From UBA4575 sp002386945 (lineage in GTDB: Bacteria > Pseudomonadota > Gammaproteobacteria > UBA4575), in assembly GCA_943789445.1 (NCBI GenBank), contig CALSUC010000001.1:186001-250000 (forward strand): 64,000 bases of DNA. The letters run 5' to 3'. Each line of letters begins with the position of its first letter. Positions within the stretch are counted from its first letter, which is position 1. The translations under genes and the position numbers were made by a program. The notes under the pieces were generated by a model. That model did no database searches. It was not told the DNA's origin and saw only the letters and a list, made by a program, of their open reading frames with translations. Of this stretch, positions 33,510 to 42,857 are shown piece after piece.

Positions 33510-35765
33510 ATGGATAAAGCGAATTCAACGATTGAAACCCAGGCGAAGGTCAACTGGCGCTGGCGCAAAATCAAAGATGAATTGATGATGCGAGTGGTGC
33601 AGGTGGGCGGTGCCGCTGTGATCGGTGCTATCGCGTTGATTTTCATCTTCCTCCTGAGCGTGGTGTATCCATTGTTTGAGGAACCAGAAATCCATGAAAG
33701 TGCACGTTATCAGCTGCCTTCTACGGCATTGGGACCCTCCCTCATGCTGGGAGTGGAAGAACAAGCAGAGATTGCATTCCGTGTAACTAAAGACGGCAGT
33801 GTGCTGTTTTTTGATGTCAGTAATGGCCAATCGGTCATAAATTATAAATTACCTATAAGCGATGATGATGCAGTGCTCGGCGTGCGTAATGTCAGTGAAG
33901 CAAGTCGTTTATTAGCAGCCAACCTCAAGTCTGGTGGCCTGTTATTTTTTAAGCATGAGTACGACCTGGAGTTCACTGAGACAGAGCGCATTATCCATCC
34001 GAAAGTGGTCTATCCCTTCGGTCAGGAAGTAGTCGATCTGGGTGAATCTGCGATCATGCAATTTGCTGTTGGTGAGAATGAAGACAATCTAACTATTTTT
34101 TATCAGAACGAAGATGGCAAATTAGGCCTGACCGGGTTTGAGAAGGTGAGCTCCTTCATTAGTGAAGATGTTGTACTTGAGGAAATAGACAATAGCTTCC
34201 TTAATAGTAGCCATGAGCCTGTTGCTTTACTGGTAGACCCCGAGCAGGAGTGGGCCTATGTGCTTAATGATAGAGGGACTCTAGCGCTCTATGATATTCG
34301 AGATATCGCCAGTCCTGATCTGCAAGAAGTTATCGATGTCACTAATCAGAGTAGTAAGCCGACCGGCATAGAATGGTTGATTGGTGGTATTTCAGTATTA
34401 GTAGGTGACGACAGCGGTGTGGTCAGCCAATGGTTTAAAATTCGGGCTGAGGGTGATGTCCCTTATACGCTGAAAAAGATTCGTGAGTTTAAGGTTGATT
34501 CCAGTGGCGTGAATAAAATGGCCAGTGAACAATTACGCAAAGGCGTTGTTGCAGCTGCCGAATCAGGCAAGGTTAATTTTTTCTACACCACTAGTGAACG
34601 TGATCTTATGACGATTGCAGCGACTGAGGGTGAGGTGCAGCATATCGCCATTGCACCGCGTTCTGATATCTTGTTGCTAGAAGATTCCTTAGGTCAGTTA
34701 AGTGTCTGGGATATGGATAATCACCACCCAGAGTCTTCTCTATCAGGTCTTTGGGGCAAGGTTTGGTATGAGGACTATCAGAAGCCAGATTATATTTGGC
34801 AGTCGTCATCGGCCAGTAGTGACTTTGAACCTAAGTATAGTTTAATCCCGTTGACCTTCGGCACCATTAAGGCCGCATTCTATGCGATGTTATTCGCCAT
34901 GCCGTTGGCTATTTGTGGTGCAATCTTTACCGCCTACTTCATGCGTCCGAAGATGCGTGCCCTGGTTAAGCCATCGATTGAAATTATGGAGGCCTTGCCT
35001 ACGGTTATCCTCGGTTTCCTAGCAGGTCTATGGTTAGCACCTTATATTGAGCAGCATCTGCCGGGTGTTGTTTTTGTCCTGATCTTTGTACCGCTAGGTA
35101 TTATCTTGTCGGCATTAATCTGGTGGCGTTTGCCATTTGAGATTAAAAGTAAGATTCCAGAGGGTTGGGAAGCAGCCATCTTGGCCTTACCCATTATTAC
35201 TATCGTGATGTTATGCATGAGTGCCTCCACTGCTGTTGAAGGTGCCCTATTCGAAGGTAATATCCGCATTTGGATGAGTGAAAATCTAGGTGTCGGTTTC
35301 GATCAACGTAATGCCTTAATTATTGGTATTGCGATGGGCTTTGCCGTTATTCCAACAATCTTCTCAATTGCTGAAGATGCGATCTTTAGTGTGCCAAAAC
35401 ATCTAACATCAGGGTCACTGGCGCTGGGTGCAACACCATGGCAAACCTTAGTTCGAGTGGTTCTGCCATCAGCTAGTCCAGGTATCTTTTCAGCAGTGAT
35501 GATTGGTTTTGGTCGTGCCGTTGGTGAGACCATGATCGTCTTAATGGCAACCGGTAATACACCAGTAATGGACTTCGGTATTTTTGAAGGGATGCGCACC
35601 TTGTCGGCAAACGTTGCCGTTGAGTTGCCAGAGTCAGAAGTAGATAGCACGCACTACCGCATCTTATTCTTGGCTGCTTTTGTATTGTTTATGTTCACTT
35701 TCTTCTTTAACACTATTGCAGAGATTGTTCGCCAACGCTTGCGCAGGAAATACGCGACCTTATAG
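33510..35765 (+). CDS. pstC: Phosphate ABC transporter permease PstC (large form)
   Basis: Inner-membrane permease, 751 residues, more than twice E. coli PstC (319). One membrane helix (about 32-55, AAVIGAIALIFIFLLSVVYPLF) is followed by a non-membrane domain of about 380 residues with repeated short beta-like segments (FFDVSNGQSV, LALYDIRDI, LSVWDMDNH), suggesting a beta-propeller, then the permease core with the EAA loop around ALGATPWQTLVRVVLPSASPG. Large PstC proteins occur in pseudomonads and marine gammaproteobacteria. ATG 33510 was preferred over the TTG/GTG-type start at 33498; no clear ribosome site for either. Confidence 0.93.
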   Translation: MDKANSTIETQAKVNWRWRKIKDELMMRVVQVGGAAVIGAIALIFIFLLSVVYPLFEEPEIHESARYQLPSTALGPSLMLGVEEQAEIAFRVTKDGSVLFFDVSNGQSVINYKLPISDDDAVLGVRNVSEASRLLAANLKSGGLLFFKHEYDLEFTETERIIHPKVVYPFGQEVVDLGESAIMQFAVGENEDNLTIFYQNEDGKLGLTGFEKVSSFISEDVVLEEIDNSFLNSSHEPVALLVDPEQEWAYVLNDRGTLALYDIRDIASPDLQEVIDVTNQSSKPTGIEWLIGGISVLVGDDSGVVSQWFKIRAEGDVPYTLKKIREFKVDSSGVNKMASEQLRKGVVAAAESGKVNFFYTTSERDLMTIAATEGEVQHIAIAPRSDILLLEDSLGQLSVWDMDNHHPESSLSGLWGKVWYEDYQKPDYIWQSSSASSDFEPKYSLIPLTFGTIKAAFYAMLFAMPLAICGAIFTAYFMRPKMRALVKPSIEIMEALPTVILGFLAGLWLAPYIEQHLPGVVFVLIFVPLGIILSALIWWRLPFEIKSKIPEGWEAAILALPIITIVMLCMSASTAVEGALFEGNIRIWMSENLGVGFDQRNALIIGIAMGFAVIPTIFSIAEDAIFSVPKHLTSGSLALGATPWQTLVRVVLPSASPGIFSAVMIGFGRAVGETMIVLMATGNTPVMDFGIFEGMRTLSANVAVELPESEVDSTHYRILFLAAFVLFMFTFFFNTIAEIVRQRLRRKYATL

Positions 35766-35776
35766 GTTCGATAGTT

Positions 35777-37444
35777 ATGACAGATAATAAAAAGATTGGA
35801 TTTTTCCAAAGCGGAACCCCTTGGGTCTGGCTGAATGCTGGCGCGGTATCTATCAGCATGATCATGGTGATCGGGTTGCTGGTGCTGATTGCTGTCCGTG
35901 GTCTAGGGCATTTTTGGCCGAAAGCAATTTGGCAAATCGAGTATGAGGAAGGTGGCGGTATAACCACGCTAATTGGTGAGCGCGCAAAAACCGAAACAGT
36001 ATCAGCAAGGCAGCTACGTGAAGCTGGTGTTAAATACAATTTCAAAGAAGAGTTTGTTGAACGCACATTGCTAAAGATTGGTAACCGCGATGTCTACGGC
36101 TTTGACTTCCGCCTTACTGTTGCACCGCTAGAAAAAAGTGTCAGTTTGCCAGAAGAGCTGATTGTGCTTGAGCGCACAGAGTGGGGTAACTTTTATGGTG
36201 AATTGGTAGCGGTCAAAGAGGATGGTGTCATCACTCAAGCAGGCGTTGAAGAACTTTGGGCAAAGTTAAGCTCGCGCGTCGAACGTGTAGCAGAATTACG
36301 AGAACGGATCGGCGATATAGAAAAGAGTGAAATTGGCGCAATCAACTTCAAGATGGAAAAGCTGCGTCTTCGTACTCGCGCGATGGAACTTGCGGGTCGA
36401 GATGATGCAGAGGAGCAGGCCGAGATAGCCGGAACTAAAGCGCAGTTAGATGCCGACTATGATGCCTTAAAGACACGACTAGATGTCCTCTATGCTGACA
36501 TTCGGCGCGATGCAGTAACCCTGCGTGTGATGACCGGTGAAGAGGTCAGTATTAATTTATCTAAGGTAGTGAAGGCGACTCGTCCTAACGCCATGTCTAT
36601 TCCGACCAAGATACAACACTACTTTGGTAACTTGATCGATTTTGTCAGTGACGATCCAAGAGAGGCGAATACCGAAGGCGGTATTTTCCCTGCAATCTTT
36701 GGCACCGTGATGATGGTTCTATTGATGTCTGTTATCGTCACGCCTTTCGGTGTGATTGCTGCGATCTATTTGCGCGAATATGCGAAGCAGGGTTTTGTCA
36801 CTCGGCTAGTACGTATCTCAGTCAATAATCTTGCGGGTGTCCCGTCAATCGTTTACGGCGTCTTCGGTTTGGGTTTCTTTGTCTATGTGCTTGGCGGCAA
36901 TATAGATCAATTGTTTTATCCGGAAGCTTTACCATCCCCTACATTTGGTTCTGGTGGTTTGATGTGGGCTTCGTTGACCTTGGCCTTGCTGACAGTGCCT
37001 GTCGTGATTGTTGCCACTGAAGAAGGTTTGGCACGTATCCCAAGAGCAGTCAGAGAAGGTTCTCTTGCCTTAGGTGCGACCAAAGCAGAAACACTGTGGC
37101 GTATCGTTATTCCAATGGCGAGTCCGGCGATGATGACGGGACTGATTTTGGCCGTAGCGCGAGCCGCTGGTGAGGTCGCACCGTTGATGTTGGTTGGAGC
37201 CGTTAAGCTAGCCCCCTCGTTGCCGTTAGATATGAATGCGCCGTTTTTACATTTAGAACGAAAATTCATGCACCTTGGCTTTCATATTTATGATGTTGGC
37301 TTTCAAAGCCCTAACGTAGAGGCAGCTCGACCGTTAGTGTATGCCACGGCATTAATTCTTGTAGCGGTCATTATTTTGCTCAATCTAAGTGCAATTTATA
37401 TTCGTAATCATCTCCGCGAAAAATATCGCACCCTGGAACAATAG
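35777..37444 (+). CDS. pstA: Phosphate ABC transporter permease PstA (large form)
   Basis: Second permease subunit, 555 residues against about 296 in E. coli. After helix 1 (about 14-40) there is a soluble insert of about 240 residues; its middle (RVAELRERIGDIEKSEIG onward, about 170-250) is a predicted coiled coil. The permease core (from about 305) has SVIVTPFGVIAAIYLREYA and the EAA loop ALGATKAETLWRIVIPMASPA. It follows pstC by 11 bp and precedes pstB by 11 bp. Confidence 0.94.
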   Translation: MTDNKKIGFFQSGTPWVWLNAGAVSISMIMVIGLLVLIAVRGLGHFWPKAIWQIEYEEGGGITTLIGERAKTETVSARQLREAGVKYNFKEEFVERTLLKIGNRDVYGFDFRLTVAPLEKSVSLPEELIVLERTEWGNFYGELVAVKEDGVITQAGVEELWAKLSSRVERVAELRERIGDIEKSEIGAINFKMEKLRLRTRAMELAGRDDAEEQAEIAGTKAQLDADYDALKTRLDVLYADIRRDAVTLRVMTGEEVSINLSKVVKATRPNAMSIPTKIQHYFGNLIDFVSDDPREANTEGGIFPAIFGTVMMVLLMSVIVTPFGVIAAIYLREYAKQGFVTRLVRISVNNLAGVPSIVYGVFGLGFFVYVLGGNIDQLFYPEALPSPTFGSGGLMWASLTLALLTVPVVIVATEEGLARIPRAVREGSLALGATKAETLWRIVIPMASPAMMTGLILAVARAAGEVAPLMLVGAVKLAPSLPLDMNAPFLHLERKFMHLGFHIYDVGFQSPNVEAARPLVYATALILVAVIILLNLSAIYIRNHLREKYRTLEQ

Positions 37445-37455
37445 AAGGTCACGTT

Positions 37456-38274
37456 ATGGCAACAACTAGCATTTCATCAGACTTGTTTGAGAACCAAGCC
37501 TCTCGCTCAATTGATCAGGAAGATATTTGCATAACCTGCGAAGACTTTTCTTTGAGCTATGGTACGAAACAAGCGCTGTTTGATATTAATTTAAAGATTC
37601 CAACTAATCGTGCGACGGCTTTTATTGGTCCTAGTGGTTGCGGTAAGTCGACTCTATTACGCTGCATGAATCGTATGAACGATTTGATTGATGGCATTAA
37701 TATCAGTGGCCAGATGAAACTACATGGCAAAGACATTAATACGCGCGACGTCAATGTCACTGAGTTAAGGCAGCAGGTTGGTATGGTTTTTCAGAAGCCC
37801 AACCCATTCCCCAAATCAATCTTTGAAAACGTCGCTTATGGTTTGCGTCTGCAAGGCATTACGAATAAGACAGAAATTGAAGATCGTGTGGAATGGTCTT
37901 TGGTTAACTCTGCCCTATGGGGTGAGGTAGGTGACCGCCTACAAGATAATGCATTCAGCCTGTCAGGTGGCCAGCAGCAGCGGCTAGTGATTGCTAGAGC
38001 GATTGCAGTGCGACCGCAGGTTTTATTATTAGATGAGCCGGCGTCTGCATTGGATCCAATTTCAACACTGAAGATTGAAGAACTTATTGCAGAGCTGAAG
38101 TCTCAATACACGGTAGTTATCGTCACACATAATATGCAGCAAGCAGCTCGTGTGTCTGATTACACTGCGTTTTTATATCTTGGCAAATTGATTGAGTTTG
38201 GGCCTACCAATGTGCTGTTTACAGCGCCGGGAGAGCGTCAGACCGAAGACTATATCACTGGCCGTTATGGTTGA
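37456..38274 (+). CDS. pstB: Phosphate ABC transporter ATP-binding protein PstB
   Basis: Cytoplasmic ATPase of the Pst importer, 272 residues. Walker A is GPSGCGKST, Q-loop VFQKPNPFPKSIFENVAYG, signature LSGGQQQR, Walker B VLLLDEPASALDP and H-loop VTHNM. About 24 extra N-terminal residues precede the core, common in this group. Confidence 0.98.
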   Translation: MATTSISSDLFENQASRSIDQEDICITCEDFSLSYGTKQALFDINLKIPTNRATAFIGPSGCGKSTLLRCMNRMNDLIDGINISGQMKLHGKDINTRDVNVTELRQQVGMVFQKPNPFPKSIFENVAYGLRLQGITNKTEIEDRVEWSLVNSALWGEVGDRLQDNAFSLSGGQQQRLVIARAIAVRPQVLLLDEPASALDPISTLKIEELIAELKSQYTVVIVTHNMQQAARVSDYTAFLYLGKLIEFGPTNVLFTAPGERQTEDYITGRYG

Positions 38275-38353
38275 GTTTTCATTTGTCTATTTGAAGTGTC
38301 TGGTCAGATTGAATATAGGATAGTTAATAGCAGGATTTAACGGAGAAAATTTC

Positions 38354-39070
38354 ATGGGTGAACGTATAGCAGGCGACCATATTTCTCATCTTTTCGATAA
38401 GGATCTTGAGGCTATTAAGCATCAAGTATTGAAGATGGGTGGATTAGTTGAAATGCAGGTGGAAAATAGTCTACTGGCATTGCTGAATGCCGATAGTGTT
38501 CTTGCCGAGCAAGTCGCAGGAAACGACCATCAGATTAATGCCATAGAAGTTGCAATTGATGAAGAGTGTAATCGCATCATTGCACTACGCCAGCCGGCTG
38601 CCAATGATCTGCGATTAGTACTTTCTATGATGAAAACCATTACGGATCTTGAACGAGTGGGTGATGAGGCTGAAAAGATTGGTCGCTATGCGATCAAACT
38701 GGCTGCCTGTGCGCCAAAGAAAAATCATCTCAATGCTTTGCAGTTATTAGGCGAGCAAGTCAGGTTTATGTTGCGTAGTGCCCTAGACGCCTTGGCACGT
38801 ATGGATAGTCTGGCTGCGTATAAAACTGCAGTTTTAGATAAGCAGGTAAACAACGACTATGACACTCTGGTTCAATCATTGAGCGAGTCTTTGGGTCGCG
38901 ATCCTGAGCTGGTGGAATCAACGCTAGGCATACTATGGTGTGCACGATCATTAGAGAGGGTTGGTGATCACACAAAAAATCTCTGTGAGCATATTGTCTT
39001 TGCTGAAGAGGGTCGTGATATACGCCACGGATTATTAGCGAAGGCGTTAGAAGATAATGAAGACGATTAA
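38354..39070 (+). CDS. phoU: Phosphate signalling regulator PhoU
   Basis: A 238-residue all-helical protein with two homologous three-helix PhoU repeats that restrains PhoR when phosphate is plentiful. The metal motifs EVAIDEECNRIIALRQP...DLRLVLSMMKTITDLERVGDEAEKIG (first repeat) and ARSLERVGDHTKNLCE (second) are visible. It closes the pst operon, 79 bp after pstB. Confidence 0.97.
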   Translation: MGERIAGDHISHLFDKDLEAIKHQVLKMGGLVEMQVENSLLALLNADSVLAEQVAGNDHQINAIEVAIDEECNRIIALRQPAANDLRLVLSMMKTITDLERVGDEAEKIGRYAIKLAACAPKKNHLNALQLLGEQVRFMLRSALDALARMDSLAAYKTAVLDKQVNNDYDTLVQSLSESLGRDPELVESTLGILWCARSLERVGDHTKNLCEHIVFAEEGRDIRHGLLAKALEDNEDD

Positions 39071-39162
39071 TCTCAATTAATTAATATAGTGAATCAAGCG
39101 CGCTAAGAAGTAAGGCAAATAAGGGACTAAGGAAGTTTTGAATGGTCTAGCCTGGAAGGCTA

Positions 39163-39203
39163 CTGTATAGAAAGCGCCACCGATAGTAGTGCTTTCTGTA
39201 CAG
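39163..39203. terminator. Long stem-loop downstream of the 26-residue ORF
   Basis: CTGTATAGAAAGC (39163-39175) pairs with GCTTTCTGTACAG (39191-39203) with one G-U/A-C variant pair. There is no T-run. It lies between the ends of phoU and the minus-strand small ORF and may end or stabilise both messages. Confidence 0.5.
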
Positions 39204-39211
39204 GAATATCT

Positions 39212-39292
39212 TTATGGAAAAGCGAAAGCCATCACCAAGGCAGCGGCGATAATCACGATTCCAACGAGTAGTGCGGAAATATCGTACTTCAT
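39212..39292 (-). CDS. 26-residue single-span membrane peptide (unannotated small protein)
   Basis: A 27-codon reading frame, MKYDIS followed by about 20 hydrophobic residues (LLVGIVIIAAALVMAF segment) and ending AFP. The start has GGAG with 5-nt spacing, and the frame is headed by its own promoter (39345-39373) and a foldable leader. N-terminal Lys and Asp before the helix suggest one membrane pass. Composition, ribosome site and promoter together argue that it is real. I recognise no family. Candidate roles for such peptides include accessory subunits of membrane complexes, but that is speculation; the pst/pho genes and gmk are only neighbours. Confidence 0.6.
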   Translation of the reverse strand: MKYDISALLVGIVIIAAALVMAFAFP

Positions 39293-39304
39293 CTGGACTC
39301 CAGC

Positions 39305-39347
39305 AATAATGTAGTTGTCGTAACCGGTTTCTAACACCGGCATTATT
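39305..39347 (-). other. Foldable leader of the small membrane-peptide gene
   Basis: Outer 7-bp stem AATAATG/CATTATT (39305-39311, 39341-39347) enclosing CCGGT/ACCGG (39324-39328, 39336-39340). The inner hairpin would lie at the very 5' end of the transcript predicted from the promoter, 44 nt before the start codon; the outer stem overlaps the -10 and would be only partly transcribed. Confidence 0.35.
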
Positions 39348-39373
39348 ATAATCTACGAAGTATAGAGTCTCAG
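39345..39373 (-). promoter_or_regulatory. Promoter of the small membrane-peptide gene
   Basis: On the minus strand CTGAGA (39368-39373, 4 of 6) and a perfect TATAAT (39345-39350) are separated by 17 bp. Predicted start near 39338. The rest of 39374-39525 holds no gene. Confidence 0.6.
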
Positions 39374-39525
39374 CGCCAGACAGACAATAATTAATATCTA
39401 CCTAATCTTAAGTCTCTGTCAGTCTTTATTTTAGAGTCAGCAGTGTTAATACATTAAGATATAACTCTCCGTTATGATGGCTGTCTTATTAGCAACTTTC
39501 AAAATGCCCCTAAGAGTTTGATCTG

Positions 39526-40131
39526 ATGAAAAATGGAACCCTTTTTATACTTTCTGCCCCCTCTGGTGGTGGTAAGACCAGCTTACTGAAAGCAGCACGC
39601 GAAAAAATACCGCGTTTGGCTGCTGCAGTCTCACATACCAGTCGTAGTCCACGGCCAGGTGAAGTGGAAGGCCAGCATTATTACTTTGTTGATGAAGCAC
39701 GTTTTAATCAGATGGTCGAAGACGGTGAGTTTTTGGAGCATGCACGCGTCTTTGATCACGCTTACGGTACATCCAAACAAGCGCTTACTAAATTATTAGC
39801 TGCTGGTTTTGATGCTGTCTTAGATATTGATTGGCAGGGTGCGCGCCAGATTCGCCAATATGACCCTGAATGCATCTCAATCTTTATTCTACCGCCTAGC
39901 TTAACGGTGCTTGAGCAACGTCTGCGTGGTCGTGGGCAAGACAGTGAAAGTATTATTGCAGGCCGTATGCAGCAGGCAATGGCAGAAATGAGCCATTATA
40001 GTGAATTTGATCATGTCTTGATCAATGATGACTTTGATATGAGCTTACAAGGCCTAATTGGCCTGTTTTCTGCCTCTGATAGGGTAAAACAGCCTAGTAT
40101 TGAACAAATTGAGCAAATTCTAGCTTCATAA
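39526..40131 (+). CDS. gmk: Guanylate kinase
   Basis: Phosphorylates GMP to GDP. It has 201 residues with P-loop SAPSGGGKTSLLK (about 8-20), the GMP-binding SHTSRSPRPGEVEGQHYYFV segment, LDIDWQGARQIR and the lid region RLRGRGQDSE. It precedes rpoZ and spoT, as in other gammaproteobacteria, linking GTP supply and (p)ppGpp. Confidence 0.98.
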   Translation: MKNGTLFILSAPSGGGKTSLLKAAREKIPRLAAAVSHTSRSPRPGEVEGQHYYFVDEARFNQMVEDGEFLEHARVFDHAYGTSKQALTKLLAAGFDAVLDIDWQGARQIRQYDPECISIFILPPSLTVLEQRLRGRGQDSESIIAGRMQQAMAEMSHYSEFDHVLINDDFDMSLQGLIGLFSASDRVKQPSIEQIEQILAS

Positions 40132-40160
40132 ATTGCGTATTTAGCACAGGAAACTAGAGC

Positions 40161-40194
40161 CGAAGGCGGAAATCGTCTACTATCACTGCCTTCG
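40161..40194 (+). other. Stem-loop in the gmk-rpoZ gap
   Basis: CGAAGGC (40161-40167) pairs with GCCTTCG (40188-40194), loop 20 nt, no T-run. It ends 27 bp before rpoZ and could be an attenuating or message-processing structure. Confidence 0.4.
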
Positions 40195-40221
40195 CGTGAA
40201 GAAATCTAATTGGAGTAAGAC

Positions 40222-40593
40222 GTGGCCCGAGTTACGGTAGAAGATTGTTTAGAAAAGCTGGATAACCGATTTAAGCTGATCCTAGTTGCGAGTAAGCGTG
40301 CGCGCGAGATCGCGATGGGTTCAGAACCTCTAGTAGAGTGGGAAAACGACAAGCCAACAGTGGTCGCTTTACGTGAAATCGCTGAAGAGTTGATCACTGA
40401 AGAATACTTAGAAGAAAAAGTGCGTCCGGATGCAGAAGAATTATTCCTGCAGGAAGCCGAAGAGTTAGACGCAGCAACGGCAGCTTTACGCGCCGAGATT
40501 GGTGCTGAGTTAAGCCAATTACAAGATGACCCTGAAGCCGAAGCTACCGCGGCGCCAGCACCCGTTGCTGCTGATCCGGCGGCAGAAGAATAA
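40222..40593 (+). CDS. rpoZ: RNA polymerase omega subunit
   Basis: A 123-residue omega subunit starting at GTG 40222. The core MARVTVEDCLEKLDNRF, LVASKRAREIAMGSEP and PTVVALREIAEELI are standard. After about residue 75 there is an acidic helical stretch and an Ala/Pro-rich tail (EATAAPAPVAADPAAEE), making it about 30 residues longer than in E. coli. Precedes spoT by 24 bp. Confidence 0.97.
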   Translation: MARVTVEDCLEKLDNRFKLILVASKRAREIAMGSEPLVEWENDKPTVVALREIAEELITEEYLEEKVRPDAEELFLQEAEELDAATAALRAEIGAELSQLQDDPEAEATAAPAPVAADPAAEE

Positions 40594-40617
40594 CGTTCAG
40601 GTTATTAAGAGAACCAA

Positions 40618-42804
40618 ATGGTAAGCGCGGCATCTGACCCACCTGGCGCCGCGTTGAACCAAAGCAGTCCTTCACGCTTCCTTGTCAGCGAGCTACTTGA
40701 GCTACTAGAGTCTTATCTAGATACAGCCCAAGTAAAAGAAATCTATAGCGCCTACCTCTTTAGTGCCGAGGCGCATGAAGGTCAAAAACGCCTTTCTGGC
40801 GAACCTTACATCTATCATCCTTTAGCAGTTGCCAAAATCATGGCCGAGATGCGCATGGATGGGCAAAGCATTACTGCCGCTATCTTGCATGATGTGATCG
40901 AAGATACACCGACAGCAAAAGAACATATTTTAGAGATGTTTGGCGCTGACGTGGCTCATCTTGTAGATGGTGTTAGTAAGCTAACGCACCTTAAGTTTCC
41001 AACACGAGTTGAAGCGCAGGCAGAAAACTTCCGTAAGATGATGTTGGCCATGGTGCATGATATTCGCATCATTGTTATCAAGCTTGCCGATCGCACACAT
41101 AACCTACGCACGATCGGTGTGATGCCGCCAGATAAACGCAGGCGTATCGCAAAAGAAACCATCGACATTTACATCCCTATTGCACATCGACTGGGTATGC
41201 ATAAGCTGCGCTTAGAGTTAGAGCGCCTAGCCTTTGAAGCGATGTATCCGATGCGTTACAAAGTGTTGAGTGATGTCGTTAAAAAGAATCGCGGCAACCG
41301 CAAAGAAGTCATGCGCGAGGTGGAAGCTTCCATCTGTGCCCAATTAGAAAATGCAGATATTGAGTCACGTATCTTTGGCCGCGAAAAAAACATCTACAGC
41401 ATTTATAAAAAGATGAAGGCGAAACATATTTCCTTCTCTGAAGTTTATGACGTCTATGCAACCCGTTTATTAGTAAAGGATTTAGATACCTGCTATCGCG
41501 CCTTGGGCATGATGCATAATTTATACAAGCCGGTGCCGGGGCGTTTTAAAGACTACATCGCCATTCCTAAAAAGAACGGCTATCAATCTTTGCATACCAC
41601 ATTGTTTGGGCCGCACGGTATTCTTATCGAAGTACAAATACGTACAGAAGATATGGATATGATTGCCGAGTCTGGTATCGCTGCTCATTTCATGTATAAA
41701 TCAAAGCAAGGTGGCGAGAGTATCAATGACTCAAATGCCTATACTAGCTCTTGGTTGAAAGAAATTATCGATATTCAACAGAGCACTGGTAACTCGATTG
41801 AATTTCTCGAACACGTCAAGGTCGACCTCTTCCCGGAAGAGATTTATGCCTTCACGCCAGCCGGCGATATTATTGTTCTACCGAAGGGTAGCTCGGCGGT
41901 CGACTTTGCCTATGCAGTACATTCAGACTTGGGTAATACCTGTATCTCGGTCACAGTAGAGCGTAAATTGCTGCCGCTGAGCGTCAACTTAGAAAGTGGC
42001 CAGACTGTCAAAGTACATACGTCTCCACAGGCTAGACCTAAGCCATCATGGTTAAACTTTGTTGTCACCAATAAAGCACGCAATAACATCCGTCATTATC
42101 TAAAGAATCTGCACTCTGAAGAGGCTGTCCTACTTGGGAAGCGTCTCTTGGATGCTGCACTTTCACATTTCTCTAGCTCTTTAAAAGAGGTTGGGGATAA
42201 GGTGTTAAAAGCACACTGCAAAAAATTAAAAATAGAAAATGTTGATATGCTCTTTGAGCAGATTGGACTTGGCGAGAGCGTTGCTGAATTAACGGCAGGG
42301 ATGTTGTTGAAAGGGGAAGCTGGTGCAGCGAAGCAAAGTAGTAAGCAGCAAAAATTAGCTCTGCCTATTGCCATCGATGGTACTGAAGGCGTTGTTGTTC
42401 ACTATGCAAAATGCTGTCACCCAATACCAGGAGACGCCATTCTTGGTGTCATTAACAGTGGTAAGGGCTTGGTAATACATAGAGAAACATGCCATAACTT
42501 AAATCGTAAGAAGATTGCAGCACAGAACGAAATCGCCCTGTCTTGGTCGTCGGCATCACAACAGGCCTTTGTCGTTGAAGTGCGCGTACTGACTGCAAAT
42601 GAACGAGGTGTGTTAGCAACCCTTGCTGCACGTATTGCGAGTGCTGACTCGAACATTGAAAACCTAGTCTTTGAAGAAAAAGACGGCGCAAGTTCGACAA
42701 TTACAATTTCATTTGATGTTCGAGATCGTAAACACTTAGCGCAGATTATTCGTACCTTACGCAGTGTGCCTAGTGTTTATAAAGTCACACGAACACGTGG
42801 TTAA
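40618..42804 (+). CDS. spoT: Bifunctional (p)ppGpp synthetase/hydrolase SpoT
   Basis: RelA/SpoT homologue, 728 residues. The hydrolase HD domain is intact (HEGQKR, LHDVIEDT, KLADRTHNLRT), so ppGpp degradation is expected. The synthetase domain has GREKNIYSIYKKM, DVYATRLLV and KKNGYQSLHTT, consistent with at least weak synthesis. TGS (about 395-455), a zinc-finger-like AKCCHPIPGD and a C-terminal ACT domain follow. Located between rpoZ and ridA-recG as in enterics and pseudomonads. Confidence 0.97.
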   Translation: MVSAASDPPGAALNQSSPSRFLVSELLELLESYLDTAQVKEIYSAYLFSAEAHEGQKRLSGEPYIYHPLAVAKIMAEMRMDGQSITAAILHDVIEDTPTAKEHILEMFGADVAHLVDGVSKLTHLKFPTRVEAQAENFRKMMLAMVHDIRIIVIKLADRTHNLRTIGVMPPDKRRRIAKETIDIYIPIAHRLGMHKLRLELERLAFEAMYPMRYKVLSDVVKKNRGNRKEVMREVEASICAQLENADIESRIFGREKNIYSIYKKMKAKHISFSEVYDVYATRLLVKDLDTCYRALGMMHNLYKPVPGRFKDYIAIPKKNGYQSLHTTLFGPHGILIEVQIRTEDMDMIAESGIAAHFMYKSKQGGESINDSNAYTSSWLKEIIDIQQSTGNSIEFLEHVKVDLFPEEIYAFTPAGDIIVLPKGSSAVDFAYAVHSDLGNTCISVTVERKLLPLSVNLESGQTVKVHTSPQARPKPSWLNFVVTNKARNNIRHYLKNLHSEEAVLLGKRLLDAALSHFSSSLKEVGDKVLKAHCKKLKIENVDMLFEQIGLGESVAELTAGMLLKGEAGAAKQSSKQQKLALPIAIDGTEGVVVHYAKCCHPIPGDAILGVINSGKGLVIHRETCHNLNRKKIAAQNEIALSWSSASQQAFVVEVRVLTANERGVLATLAARIASADSNIENLVFEEKDGASSTITISFDVRDRKHLAQIIRTLRSVPSVYKVTRTRG

Positions 42805-42857
42805 GTAAAAAATTCTATTAGCTATTTAATTGCCTCTATTCTAAAACGGAGTTAGTC

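Noticed and set aside
35303..35650. 115-codon minus-strand frame
   Set aside because: Antisense shadow of the pstC permease core.
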